A stretch of 40,879 nucleotides of DNA from Roseiflexus sp. (GTDB lineage: Bacteria; Chloroflexota; Chloroflexia; Chloroflexales; Roseiflexaceae). The position numbers and the translations under genes were made by a program. This document shows positions 7,792 to 16,639 of this stretch, piece after piece; positions within the stretch are counted from its first letter, which is position 1, and each line of letters starts with the position of its first letter. A model generated the notes under the pieces. The model saw only the letters and a list, made by a program, of their open reading frames with translations, ran no database searches and had not been told where the DNA came from. The stretch covers positions 1 to 40,879 of the forward strand of contig JANXAL010000033.1 in NCBI GenBank assembly GCA_025062325.1. Direction: 5' to 3'.

Positions 7792-8796
7792 ATGCGGTTA
7801 GTCACCTTTCGGTTTATTGATCAGCAACCGCGCGTCGGGGCAGTGCTTGGCGACACTATTATCGATCTGGCAGCGGCGGCGCCGCTGGTGTTTGACGATC
7901 CGCCTCCCCCTCCCTGGAGTCTGCTCGATGTGCTAGAAGGGGCGCCAGATGGCATGGGGCTCGATGGTGTAGCCGAAATCGTGGCGGCGGTCATCGATCA
8001 GATAGGCGGCGCTGATGAAGAGGAACTGCAAACGTCGCAGTACGGACCACTGACAATCGGCGGCGTCGAGATGCTTATCCCGCTCGATGAAGCGCGCCTA
8101 TTGGCGCCGCTGCCTCGCCCTTCGAGTCTGCGCTGTTTTGAGTCGAGCGAGCAGCACATGGCGGCGCTTGCCCGCCTCCACGGCGGCGGCGTGCCATACT
8201 ACTGGTACGAACGCCCGCTCTTCACTTTTGGCAACCACGCCGCTATCTACGGTCCCGACGCACAGATACCGCTCCCGCGCACTATAGCTTTCGATTATGA
8301 ACTCGAGGTGGGATGCGTTCTCGGTCGTACCGGTTGCAACATTCCTCCCGAAGAAGCGCATGATTACATTGCGGGGTACGTGCTGCTCAACGACTGGACA
8401 GCGCGCGATATTCAGCGCGAAGAACTGATTGCGGGGTTTGCCTTCAGCAAAAGCAAGGACGCGGCCACGTCGCTCGGACCCTGGCTGGTCACGCCGGATG
8501 AACTGCACGAATATGCGCTTGATGATGGACATTTCAATCTCACGTTGATTGCCCGTGTCAATGGCGTCGAGCGGTCGCGCGGCAATCTTCGCGATCTGGC
8601 CTACACTTTTCCACAGATGATTGCTGCCGCTTCACAGGATTGCACCCTTTATCCGGGTGACATCATCGCCTGCGGTGCGATCGGCGGCTCGCTCCTCGAA
8701 GCGACCGATGGACAGGGTCCCTGGCTCAAGATCGATGATCTGGTCGAACTTGAAGCCTCCGGTCTTGGAGTCCTGCGAAACCGTATTGTCGCCTGA
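7792..8796 (+). CDS. Fumarylacetoacetate hydrolase family protein
   Basis: The 334-residue protein has the FAH catalytic fold in residues about 105-330. Metal ligands are visible as E170 and E172 (FDYELEVG) and D201 (LNDWTARDIQ); the KSKDAATSLGPWLVTPDE segment (220-237) forms the active-site loop. FAH-family enzymes cleave carbon-carbon bonds in, or hydrate, beta-keto acids (fumarylacetoacetate hydrolase, acylpyruvase, 2-hydroxyhepta-2,4-diene-1,7-dioate isomerase). The residues around the active site resemble the fumarylpyruvate or acylpyruvate branch, but I cannot assign a substrate. It is driven by its own consensus promoter and followed 9 bases later by a membrane glycosyltransferase, to which it has no obvious metabolic link. 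Confidence 0.88.
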   Translation: MRLVTFRFIDQQPRVGAVLGDTIIDLAAAAPLVFDDPPPPPWSLLDVLEGAPDGMGLDGVAEIVAAVIDQIGGADEEELQTSQYGPLTIGGVEMLIPLDEARLLAPLPRPSSLRCFESSEQHMAALARLHGGGVPYYWYERPLFTFGNHAAIYGPDAQIPLPRTIAFDYELEVGCVLGRTGCNIPPEEAHDYIAGYVLLNDWTARDIQREELIAGFAFSKSKDAATSLGPWLVTPDELHEYALDDGHFNLTLIARVNGVERSRGNLRDLAYTFPQMIAAASQDCTLYPGDIIACGAIGGSLLEATDGQGPWLKIDDLVELEASGLGVLRNRIVA

Positions 8797-8805
8797 GGCT
8801 TCTGC

Positions 8806-10908
8806 GTGAGCAACATCTTGCGCCTCTCCTGGATCCGGTTAATGGTGATTACGCTAACAGCGCTGCTCACTGCTACAGGCGCGACCGCAGTCGCTGCTCC
8901 GCTGGTCTGCGACGTTGGCGCGGGCGAGGATGTCGGCTGTGCCCGCGGCTTTGAGACGCGCGAACGCGATGGGTACGGCTCATTTCGCTGGACGGACGGA
9001 GATGCCGGGATTGTGTTCGCCGCTGCCGGGTATGGAGGTCCGTATATCATCGACGTCGTAATGGCGGTGCCTCGTCCGCCTGATGCGCCATCACCGTCCG
9101 CCACACTCTCAATTGCCGCCGCATCGGTCGCTATTGCGCCACTGGATGCGCCCCGGCGCTACCGTCTTCTGGCGCCGCCTGGTTTTCCATCGGGGGACAC
9201 TCTTTTCATCGCAATACAGAGCGACACCTGGAAGCCGCCCCACGACCGCCGTAATCTCGGCGTGCTGGTATATCTCGCCCAGGCGAAACCGTCGAGTGCA
9301 CCGGCGCTGCCGTCAATTCAGCATACCTTCGCATTGCTGGCGATCGGTCTTGCCGCTGCGCAGGTCGGGCGTCGTCTGGCGCATCCCACACTCCAAACAG
9401 CTATTGCACTGGCAATCATTGGAATGTGCGGTACGCTGTGGGTTTGGCTTCCGGCGCGCACGGTGCCGTTTCTGCCGCTCTGCGCTCTTCTGCTGGGAAG
9501 TGCCGCGCTCCTGTTTGCCTGCACGGAACGACGCACGCCGTATCGACAACTGGCAATCTGGAGGGAGCCTGCGTGGCTGGCAGCGATTGGCGGAGTAGTG
9601 CTCGATGCGCTCTTCGTTGCAGACATCGCGCGCGGTTCGTGGGTTGTGCCAGCCATTGGCGCGCAGGCGACGCTTGCCGTGTGGGGAACGTGGAGCACTA
9701 TTGGACGCTCCTGGTCACTGACCGACCTATTCCGGATCGCGCTGGTTGTTCGTTTGCTGGCGCTGGCGACGCGACTGCTGAGCGGAGCAATCGGCAGCGA
9801 CCCGGATGTTGAACTCTTCTACGCCTACGGACGTGCAACTCTGGAATTAGGTTTGCCGATCGTTGAGTATCCGTCTGGCGCGCTCATCCCCTGGGCGCTG
9901 ATGGCGCTGCCTGCAAGCCGCGAGCTTTTCGCGCTGGCGCTGCCGCTCTGCAACACTGCCGCCGATCTGCTCGTTGTCTGGGCAATCTGGCAGGTTGGCG
10001 CTCGAAGCGATGCAGCACAAGAAGAGAATCACGTCGCTGCATTAGCGTGCTTCTATGCAGCGTCGCCGCTGTTGCTCCCCTTTTGGCACGGCAAGTACGA
10101 CTCGCTGCCAACGGCGTTTCTGGCGCTTGGACTGGCAGCATTTGCGCTACGACGCACGGGATGGAGCGGTGCAGCGCTTGGCATCGGCGGCGCGCTCAAG
10201 TGGACGCCATGGCTGGCAGCGCTGGCGCTCGCTCCTGGGATATGGCGCTCGCGTTCTACCGAATCGTTGTGGCCGTTCGCCGTCGGCGGGATCAGTGCAG
10301 TGGCAGCGACATCGATCCCATTTGCGCTAATGGACTGGAACCGCTTTCTGGCGCCGTACATGCTGCAGGGCGGGCGCGCTATAAACGGGGAGAGCCTCTG
10401 GTTCCTAGCGCTGCTGATCAGCGTGCCAGACCGCTGGTCGCGTCTGCCTGCTCCCTGGGGAGCGGCTGAGACAGGGCGCTGGTTGCTAGGGATTGCGATT
10501 ATCATTCAGGGAGCAGCGCTGGTGGGACTAATCCTAAACGCATTACGCCCGTCGCTCTCAGTGCAGTCTCTAATAGCGCTAGCAGCGTTGATGCCTGCCG
10601 CATTCCTGCTGCTCAATCGGGTCTTCAGCCCGCAGTACTTGGTAACCATAACAGCAGCGGCGCTGATTGCCAGCGCCGCTGTCGGTGCTCCTGCGGATTC
10701 TGTGCGGAGGATTATTCTGTTGTTAGCCATTTCCCAGGCTGCCAACCTCCTGGTCTGGCCCAATACCGTTTCCTGGTGGCCCCTGGCGTCGGCAGTCATG
10801 TTCGTTGTTGCACTGAGCATGCTGGGATGGCTTGTTGCACGTACAGCCCTGTTAACGTCCTATTTCCATCGCCATCGGGAAGGCGCCAATCTGCAGCAGC
10901 ATCGCTGA
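8806..10908 (+). CDS. Polytopic membrane glycosyltransferase, GT87/DUF2029-like
   Basis: The 700-residue protein starts with a signal-anchor segment, followed by a periplasmic-side beta-rich region (about 30-165) and then roughly a dozen membrane helices. The loop SDPDVELFYAYG, with its acidic pair, and the later WHGKYDSLPTAFLALGLAA helix resemble polyprenyl-phosphate-sugar-dependent GT-C transferases such as GT87. Such enzymes transfer mannose or other sugars outside the membrane. The GTG at 8806 lies 9 bases after the FAH-family stop codon, with GAGG upstream. Its 3-prime end overlaps the converging SnoaL-like gene by 57 bp. The N-terminal extracellular domain is not one I recognise. Confidence 0.75.
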   Translation: MSNILRLSWIRLMVITLTALLTATGATAVAAPLVCDVGAGEDVGCARGFETRERDGYGSFRWTDGDAGIVFAAAGYGGPYIIDVVMAVPRPPDAPSPSATLSIAAASVAIAPLDAPRRYRLLAPPGFPSGDTLFIAIQSDTWKPPHDRRNLGVLVYLAQAKPSSAPALPSIQHTFALLAIGLAAAQVGRRLAHPTLQTAIALAIIGMCGTLWVWLPARTVPFLPLCALLLGSAALLFACTERRTPYRQLAIWREPAWLAAIGGVVLDALFVADIARGSWVVPAIGAQATLAVWGTWSTIGRSWSLTDLFRIALVVRLLALATRLLSGAIGSDPDVELFYAYGRATLELGLPIVEYPSGALIPWALMALPASRELFALALPLCNTAADLLVVWAIWQVGARSDAAQEENHVAALACFYAASPLLLPFWHGKYDSLPTAFLALGLAAFALRRTGWSGAALGIGGALKWTPWLAALALAPGIWRSRSTESLWPFAVGGISAVAATSIPFALMDWNRFLAPYMLQGGRAINGESLWFLALLISVPDRWSRLPAPWGAAETGRWLLGIAIIIQGAALVGLILNALRPSLSVQSLIALAALMPAAFLLLNRVFSPQYLVTITAAALIASAAVGAPADSVRRIILLLAISQAANLLVWPNTVSWWPLASAVMFVVALSMLGWLVARTALLTSYFHRHREGANLQQHR

Positions 10909-11286
10909 ACCGTCATAACTCCACCATGCCTCGGCGATCTTACCTTCGACAAATCGCTCAATGGTTACTCCCTGCAGGGTAACGGCATTGTAGCTCGGCG
11001 GAATCGATCCATAGAACCCCGTATGCGTCCCCGTCCACTTCCAGCGGACCACGACCCGGTCGCGTTCGGCGATCATGTCCTCGATCGTCATGTGCATATC
11101 CGGGAACGCAATGCGTAATCGCTCGATCCAGCGTTTGAGCGCTCTGGCAGTGCGCACCTGGTGCGCTGACGGATCATGGTTGACAAATCCGGGAGCAAAC
11201 ACTTCGTCGATAACTTCCAGCCGACCCTGGTTCCACACGGCTTCGGCGACGTACCGCGCGATCGCACGATTTGCTTCAACATTCAT
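10852..11286 (-). CDS. SnoaL-like / NTF2-fold small protein (ester-cyclase family)
   Basis: The 144-residue protein has the cone-shaped NTF2 fold pattern of the SnoaL-like polyketide cyclase family: an N-terminal helix (NRAIARYVAEAVWNQG), FVNHDPS, a helix around LRIAFPDMHMTIEDM, and strands DRVVVRWKWTGTHTG and GVTIERFVEGKIAEAWWSYD. Members act as cyclases, isomerases or ligand-binding proteins; this one cannot be assigned. ATG 11286 follows a strong AGGAGG, so the 14-residue extension to 11328 is rejected. The last 57 bp overlap the end of the converging glycosyltransferase gene. Confidence 0.82.
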   Translation of the reverse strand: MNVEANRAIARYVAEAVWNQGRLEVIDEVFAPGFVNHDPSAHQVRTARALKRWIERLRIAFPDMHMTIEDMIAERDRVVVRWKWTGTHTGFYGSIPPSYNAVTLQGVTIERFVEGKIAEAWWSYDGSAMLLQIGAFPMAMEIGR

Positions 11287-11862
11287 TGGGAAAGCCTCCT
11301 CATCTGTGCTGACGTTGCACCTCGGCAACTTTGCCGGTCTGATTATGCGCTTTTTGCGTCTTTGGCCGTCCGTACAGCGTCGCCGGGGGTAGCGAAACGC
11401 CGCTATGTGGCGCAGCCAGCGCCGCTTGCATCAGAGGCAATTATGCGTAAGGGATGACCCTGCCGCGTTCAAGGCGGAGTCATCCCTCTATCCTTCCTAT
11501 GATACTCCACAATCCGGGGTTTTGTATAGAGTCATTATGACCAAATGTGGTATTTTCGCAACCATTCCCCGATGGTGAGCGTAGCGCTGGGAACGGCTTC
11601 AAAGCGCCATATCTGCACCTCGAAGGTAACGGGTATCGGCTCGTGGAATGCGTAGCGCTGTTGTGCATGTGATACAATGTGAGGGCCGGATTTATGCTCG
11701 CAGACAGGTAGCAGGCGCAGGGCAAGAGGCGAGAGGTGAGAGGGTTGCTAATGGCAGATGGGAAGGTCTTACCTTGCACGTTCCACGCTAAATGGGGGAA
11801 GGCGTGCCTCTCCTGACTCTCAGTTTTCACCTCTCGGTTCTCAGTTTTAGCTTCCTATCGCC
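11287..11862. other. 576-bp intergenic region with simple-sequence repeats
   Basis: No gene is supported. It holds a hairpin (11450-11487), a purine-rich stretch around 11707-11765, and a direct repeat TCTCAGTTTT at 11818 and 11839 just ahead of the next start codon. I could not identify a convincing promoter. Confidence 0.45.
11450..11487. repeat. 9-bp inverted repeat
   Basis: AGGGATGAC (11450-11458) and GTCATCCCT (11479-11487) are perfectly complementary around a 20-base loop. No gene converges here, so a terminator role is unclear. Confidence 0.5.
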
Positions 11863-14037
11863 GTGAAACGTCTTCTTCCCCTCCTCATCGTTTCAATCAC
11901 TGCCTGTTCCGTTTTGCCACAATCGCCTGTCGAAACGCTGCAGCCGTCGCCTGCGCCGCATGCGATCCCGCTGCCAACAGTTGATGCGTTTGCCGATCAC
12001 TGGGCGCGCTCCGGTGGTGAGGCGACTCTTGGCAAGCCGATAGGTGAGCCGATCATGCTCGATGGTGCGCCAACGCAAGTCTACCAGCGCGGTTTGATCA
12101 CGCTGCGCCCCGATGGTCCGGTGGCGCTGCCGCTACCATCGGGTTGGGTGAATGGTCCGCCGATCGATCTTGCACGCCTGCCCGCATCGGCGTGGCGCGC
12201 GACGCTGGCGGCGCCGCCGGACGCAACGCCGCTAATGCCGCTTCGGGTTCGGATTGCTGTTCCGGGATACGCCGGACATGCAGCGCTTCATCTCTATGAC
12301 GGACGCGCACGTCTGATTGGGAGCTGGAATGCTGAACTGACGGACGGCATTGGCGTTGTGGACGTGCAGCCGGGCGGTGCGCTTGGCGCACATAGCGCTC
12401 TGTTGGTCATTGACGGCGCAATTGCTGGCGGCGCGAGTCATCTGTACACTCTGGATGCCGAAACGATGCTGGTGACCGGTCAGGAGCGCTTCGACGCACT
12501 CTATCCGATGATCCGTCGCTTTATGGAGCAGTGCGTGCTGGAATACGCCCTCGATGGCGTTCTGGTGCGCGGATATCGCTCTCCCGACAATCCGCTGCTC
12601 TGGCTGCGTGATCACACCTATCAGGCGCGCGGGTTTCGCTACTTTGAGACCGACGTCACCAGCCTGATCGACGCTTTCCGCCGTGCACAACGACCCGACG
12701 GCAGTTTTCCCGATTTTCTGGCGCGCCCCGAACTCGGAATCATGCGTCCCGTGCGTAAGGAAGTCGAGGCGGATGTGGAGTATCTTTTCGTCCAGGCGGT
12801 GTATGAAGCCTGGCAGATGACTGGCGACGACTCCTGGCTGCGCACCAATCTCGACGCAATGCGACGCGCTGTGCGCTATACAATGAGCGACTCGTTGCGC
12901 TGGGACGCAGCGCGAGGGCTCGTCAAACGTCCCTATACCATTGACACCTGGGATTTTTCCTATGGTCCCACGACGACCGATCCAACCACCGGAAGACCGG
13001 CGCCGCGTCACTGGATAGATGATCAGACAATCTGGGGCATTTTCCACGGCGATAACACAGGGCTGGCGCACGCTCTCGAGTTGCTGGCGCGCATCGAGGA
13101 GCGGGTCGGCGATCCCGTGCTGGCGCAGCGGTGGCGTGCTGAGGCAGCTGGCATTATGGACCGGTTGAACGCATTGAGCTGGAATGGGCGCTTCTTCACC
13201 CATTTTGTGCCGCTGACGCCGTTCGATACGCCAGGTGTTGATGAGGCGTCCCAACTCAGTTTGTCGAACGCCTACGCGCTCAACCGCGGCGTGCTGCACC
13301 GCAATCAGGGGCGCGCGATTGTCGATGAGTACTTTCGGCGCGGACTGCAGCGTGGCGAGACCTTTGCCGAATGGTACAGCATCGATCCGCCGTTTCCCGA
13401 GGGAAGTTTTGGGCTTGCCGGGCGTCTTGGCGAGCGCCCCGGCGAGTATGTCAACGGCGGGTTAATGCCGCTGGTCGGCGGTGAGCTGGCGCGAGGCGCA
13501 TTCCGGTATGGCGCGGAGCGCTATGCATTCGAGATTCTGCACCGCTACTATTTTCTGATCAGCACCACCGGCGCCTCCTACCTGTGGTACTACCCTGCAG
13601 GCAATCCGGGTATTTCCGGCGCAGACACGCTGCCGACCGATGGATGGGGATCGTCGGCGATGCTTGGCGCGCTGTTCGAAGGCGCGGCCGGTATTGAGGA
13701 TCGCGAGGCGCTGTATCGAGATGTCGTTCTCAGCCCGCGCTGGATCTTCACGCGTGACGTGAACGACGTGCAGGCGGTGGCGCGCTATGCCGCTTCGGAT
13801 GGGTATGTCGCCTACCGCTGGCGGCGGATGAGCAGCGGCGTTGAACTCCAGATGACCGGGTCGGGCGAACGTATGTACGTGCGCATACCGCTGCCCGAAG
13901 ACGCTGCCGCGCCGACCGACGTATTGCTGAACGGCGCATTGCAGGAGTACAGCATCGAAGATGCGAACGGCAGCCGGTATGTTGTCTTCGATGTGCGCGC
14001 GCCGTTTGGGACGATCCAGGTGTGGTGGACGACGTAG
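11863..14037 (+). CDS. Lipoprotein with (alpha/alpha)6-barrel glycosidase-like domain
   Basis: The 724-residue protein starts with a lipoprotein signal (SITAC, Cys15). Residues about 42-88 form an LGxP-type module (GEATLGKPIGEPI... QVYQRGLITL) seen in secreted Chloroflexota proteins. Residues about 215-640 look like a six-hairpin toroid as in inverting glycosidases: LWLRDHTYQARGFRYFETD, EADVEYLFVQAVYEAW, WIDDQTIWGIFHGDN, EYVNGGLMPLVGGELARGA and DGWGSSAMLGALFEG. Acidic residues in these loops are candidates for catalysis. A C-terminal beta domain follows. It probably trims an extracellular polysaccharide at the cell surface; the linkage is unknown. The start is GTG 11863, chosen because it gives a complete signal peptide; the ribosome-binding site is weak. 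Confidence 0.75.
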   Translation: MKRLLPLLIVSITACSVLPQSPVETLQPSPAPHAIPLPTVDAFADHWARSGGEATLGKPIGEPIMLDGAPTQVYQRGLITLRPDGPVALPLPSGWVNGPPIDLARLPASAWRATLAAPPDATPLMPLRVRIAVPGYAGHAALHLYDGRARLIGSWNAELTDGIGVVDVQPGGALGAHSALLVIDGAIAGGASHLYTLDAETMLVTGQERFDALYPMIRRFMEQCVLEYALDGVLVRGYRSPDNPLLWLRDHTYQARGFRYFETDVTSLIDAFRRAQRPDGSFPDFLARPELGIMRPVRKEVEADVEYLFVQAVYEAWQMTGDDSWLRTNLDAMRRAVRYTMSDSLRWDAARGLVKRPYTIDTWDFSYGPTTTDPTTGRPAPRHWIDDQTIWGIFHGDNTGLAHALELLARIEERVGDPVLAQRWRAEAAGIMDRLNALSWNGRFFTHFVPLTPFDTPGVDEASQLSLSNAYALNRGVLHRNQGRAIVDEYFRRGLQRGETFAEWYSIDPPFPEGSFGLAGRLGERPGEYVNGGLMPLVGGELARGAFRYGAERYAFEILHRYYFLISTTGASYLWYYPAGNPGISGADTLPTDGWGSSAMLGALFEGAAGIEDREALYRDVVLSPRWIFTRDVNDVQAVARYAASDGYVAYRWRRMSSGVELQMTGSGERMYVRIPLPEDAAAPTDVLLNGALQEYSIEDANGSRYVVFDVRAPFGTIQVWWTT

Positions 14038-14448
14038 CCTTGCCATACGCGAACACTGGAGCTGTCAAGCACGGCATCAATCCGCACGAGGGAGGAAGGT
14101 CCGGATAACGGCTGAGAAAGCGGTGCGTCCCATCGATTGCCCGATCTCTCGGAAACCCGGCTATAATAACATCGGAAAAGCATGTGGAATCGGTACGATG
14201 TGCACGATTGCCTGAGAGGAAACATTGTGCAGGCAGAGGCCAATTCGTGGCGTCGGATGGCAGATGTTCAAACGATGTCGGGTTTGCAATAGCGCTCATT
14301 GAGGAGCGTCCTGCCGCGCACATAGAGGCGTCGCACGGTGTCACCGGATGCGAGATTGTCGCTTCCTGTGCACGTTTATCGGGAGATTGCAACCGCGATG
14401 CCGGAATGATCACACATCGCAAGTGACAGTACAGAAGGGAGTTCGCCA
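14038..14448. other. 411-bp intergenic leader region of purA
   Basis: No gene is supported. It contains a candidate -10 element (see next entry) and a weak 6-bp hairpin (TGCCTG at 14209, CAGGCA at 14230). I see no known purine riboswitch or PurR-box pattern. Confidence 0.45.
14137..14167 (+). promoter_or_regulatory. Candidate purA promoter
   Basis: A perfect TATAAT lies at 14162-14167. The best -35 match, TTGCCC (14137-14142), is 19 bases away, which is long. Transcription from here would give a leader of about 275 bases before purA. Confidence 0.45.
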
Positions 14449-15741
14449 ATGCCCGTCGTCGCAGTGATTGGCGCCCAATGGGGTGACGAAGGCAAAGGGC
14501 ATATTGTTGACATGCTCGCCGAACGCGCGCGGTTGGTCATCCGCTACGGCGGCGGCAACAATGCCGGTCACACTGTTGTGAACCGCCACGGAACCTTTAA
14601 GCTTCACATCGTTCCGTCAGGCGTCTTCGATCCGGGAATCGTCAACATTGTCGGCAGCGGCGTGGTGGTCGATCCCGCAGTTCTGCTGGAAGAGATCGCC
14701 AATCTCGAAGCGCGCGGCATATCGACAGCCAAACTCTTCGTCAGCGACCGCGCCCACGTGATTATGCCATACCACATTCTTCAGGATAAGTTCGATGAGT
14801 CGCTTCGCGGCGAGGCAAAAATCGGCACAACCGGGCGCGGGATCGGTCCTGCCTATGCCGACAAAATGATGCGCATCGGCATCCGCATGGGGGATCTGTT
14901 ACACGAAGAGACCCTGTTGCGGCGCCTGCGCCTGGCGCTCGAGATTAAGAACAAGATGCTAACGACGTGGTACGGCGCGCAACCGCTCTCGCTCCACGAG
15001 ATGTTCCTGAAGTACCTGGAATACGGCAGCAAACTGGAGCGCCACGTGACAGACGTATATCCAATTATCCAGCGTGCGCTTGATCGCGATCTGCCGGTGC
15101 TGCTCGAAGGCGCTCAGGGAGCGCTTCTCGATATCGATCATGGCTCCTATCCGTATGTCACGTCATCACCGCCCGGCGCCGCAGGCGCATGCCAGGGGAG
15201 CGGCATTCCGCCTTCGCGTCTATCGTCGGTCATCGGCGTTTGCAAAGCCTACGCTACCCGTGTCGGCGAGGGTCCTTTCCCAACAGAGATCGGAGACGAG
15301 ACGGCAGCTACGCTGCGTCAACTGGGAACGCCGTGGGCCGAAGTCGGCACTACCACCGGTCGCCTGCGGCGGGTGGGGTGGTTCGATGCCGTAATGGTTC
15401 GCTATGCGGTGCGAGTGAACGGTATCGATACGCTAGCGATCACCAAACTTGACGTGCTCGATACGTTGCCGCGCATCAAAGTTTGTGTCGGCTACCGGCG
15501 TCACGATACCGAGCTCGACTATCCGCCAGCAAACCCGTTCATTCTCGGACAGGTCGAACCGATCTATGAGGAACTTCCTGGCTGGCAAACGTCCACATCA
15601 CGGGCGCGCAGCTTCGATCAACTTCCGGCTGAAGCGCGCGCATACGTGGCACGCCTATGTGAGCTTGTCGGTGCGCGCCTAGGGATGGTTTCAGTGGGAC
15701 CAGGACACGATCAGATTATTGAGGTCAACCGGATTATTTGA
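14449..15741 (+). CDS. purA: Adenylosuccinate synthetase
   Basis: The 430-residue enzyme joins IMP and aspartate with GTP to form adenylosuccinate, the first committed step to AMP. Conserved elements are GAQWGDEGKG with the catalytic Asp, NAGHT with the catalytic His, GTTGRGIGPAYADK, EGAQGALLDIDHGSYPYVTSS, TRVGEGPFPTE, GTTTGRLRRVGWFD, TKLDVLD and PIYEELPGW. Two departures are visible: the usual GKGK after the P-loop is GKGH, and the usual SSNTTAGG loop reads SSPPGAAGACQGSG. These may be lineage features; the length is normal. ATG 14449 follows AGAAGGGAG. The gene ends 3 bp from a converging small gene. Confidence 0.96.
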   Translation: MPVVAVIGAQWGDEGKGHIVDMLAERARLVIRYGGGNNAGHTVVNRHGTFKLHIVPSGVFDPGIVNIVGSGVVVDPAVLLEEIANLEARGISTAKLFVSDRAHVIMPYHILQDKFDESLRGEAKIGTTGRGIGPAYADKMMRIGIRMGDLLHEETLLRRLRLALEIKNKMLTTWYGAQPLSLHEMFLKYLEYGSKLERHVTDVYPIIQRALDRDLPVLLEGAQGALLDIDHGSYPYVTSSPPGAAGACQGSGIPPSRLSSVIGVCKAYATRVGEGPFPTEIGDETAATLRQLGTPWAEVGTTTGRLRRVGWFDAVMVRYAVRVNGIDTLAITKLDVLDTLPRIKVCVGYRRHDTELDYPPANPFILGQVEPIYEELPGWQTSTSRARSFDQLPAEARAYVARLCELVGARLGMVSVGPGHDQIIEVNRII

Positions 15742-15744
15742 GCG

Positions 15745-16035
15745 TCAGCGTCGGATGTCTCCCGGTCCCCAGAGGGCGTTCCACAGATCCTGAACGGTCG
15801 TCTGCACGGCGGCGATTGTTTGTCGAACAGGATCGGGCGAGAGACGCGCGTCGAGTCGTATGCGCGCGTCCTCAATCACTTCAGTGAGCAGCGTGTGAGC
15901 ATGACGCCTGTAGAGCGCGGTCAATTCGCCGGTGTAGCGTTCGATCAGCGCCTCATGCTCATCGGTCTGTCGGGCGTCTTCCAGCATCCGTTCCAGCAAC
16001 CGACGCGCCTCAACCCGAAAGTCGTCGACTCCCAT
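15745..16035 (-). CDS. Small helical protein of unknown function
   Basis: The 96-residue protein is almost all predicted amphipathic helix and highly charged (VEARRLLERMLEDARQTDEHEALIERYTGELTALYRRH). It has no membrane segment, no cysteine and no family I recognise. A good ribosome-binding site (AGAGGAG) 5 bases before ATG 16035 supports it as a real gene. It ends 3 bp from purA on the opposite strand. A dimeric coiled-coil or adaptor role would fit the sequence but is not established. Confidence 0.7.
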   Translation of the reverse strand: MGVDDFRVEARRLLERMLEDARQTDEHEALIERYTGELTALYRRHAHTLLTEVIEDARIRLDARLSPDPVRQTIAAVQTTVQDLWNALWGPGDIRR

Positions 16036-16450
16036 ATGAACTCCTCTTTGATACGAATTGCAGGGCGCGCTCCTAGCTCACAGGTGCAGGTCGTTTCTGG
16101 CAGGCTCATACGTTATGCTGTTTGTTTTGGGCGCCGGGGCGCTCGAACTCTCCCTTCTCCCGCACATGGGAGAAGCGTCGGGATGCGGAGCGTATGCGCC
16201 GGGCGCCTACGGGGGAGCGCCCCTGTTATCACAAGGGTAGCGTTTGCAGGCGAGCCCTCATATCAGGTTGCCCGCTCTGGGCATTGGGACGCCTTACCTC
16301 CCCCTTTTCCCCCCAACCCCCCGCTCCCTGACCCGCCGCAAGCAGGGGGGATCGGGGGCGAAGGGGAGTGGGAGAAGGCTTACAGGTGTAGATTTTTCCG
16401 GCCAGACCTTCCGTTGCATCGCCCGTTTTAGGCAACAGGACGCCCCAACT

Positions 16451-16479
16451 CCCCCTTCTCCCCTTGTGGGAGAAGGGGG
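16451..16479. repeat. Perfect 12-bp hairpin of the GGGAGAAGG repeat family
   Basis: CCCCCTTCTCCC (16451-16462) and GGGAGAAGGGGG (16468-16479) flank a 5-base loop. A weaker relative (CTTCTCCC / GGGAGAAG) lies at 16154-16175. Confidence 0.8.
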
Positions 16480-16613
16480 TAGGGGGATGAGGGGCAAAAG
16501 GGCATCTGGACGCGGTAAACATCTATCGCACCCCAAAAACTCTACACTTGTGAGGTGGGAGAAGAGGGCAGGGGGAATGAGAGGACAAAGGGCGTCAGGA
16601 TGCGGCAGACATC
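16466..16613. repeat. Two diverged copies of a roughly 58-bp direct repeat
   Basis: Copy 1 (about 16466-16523) and copy 2 (about 16555-16613) share the order GTGGGAGAAG, a G-rich core, ATGAG, AAAGGGC, a GGA(C/T)GCGG block and ACATCT, with scattered substitutions and one or two indels. It looks like a small dispersed intergenic repeat rather than coding DNA. Confidence 0.7.
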
Positions 16614-16639
16614 TTGTGTTCCCTAACAATCCATAACCC

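Larger units (their letters stand above)
16036..16639. other. 604-bp repeat-bearing intergenic region
   Basis: No gene is supported. The stretch is filled with imperfect CCCTTCTCCC / GGGAGAAGGG elements in both orientations, several able to fold into hairpins; short frames across it are low-complexity shadows. Confidence 0.6.

Noticed and set aside
12232-13299. Minus-strand frame of 355 codons opposite the (alpha/alpha)6-barrel gene
   Set aside because: Shadow frame; low-complexity composition and no family match.
14085-14120. GAGGGAGGAAGGTCCGG, resembling the start of RNase P RNA
   Set aside because: The expected downstream conserved parts of RNase P RNA are absent and the motif match is only partial.
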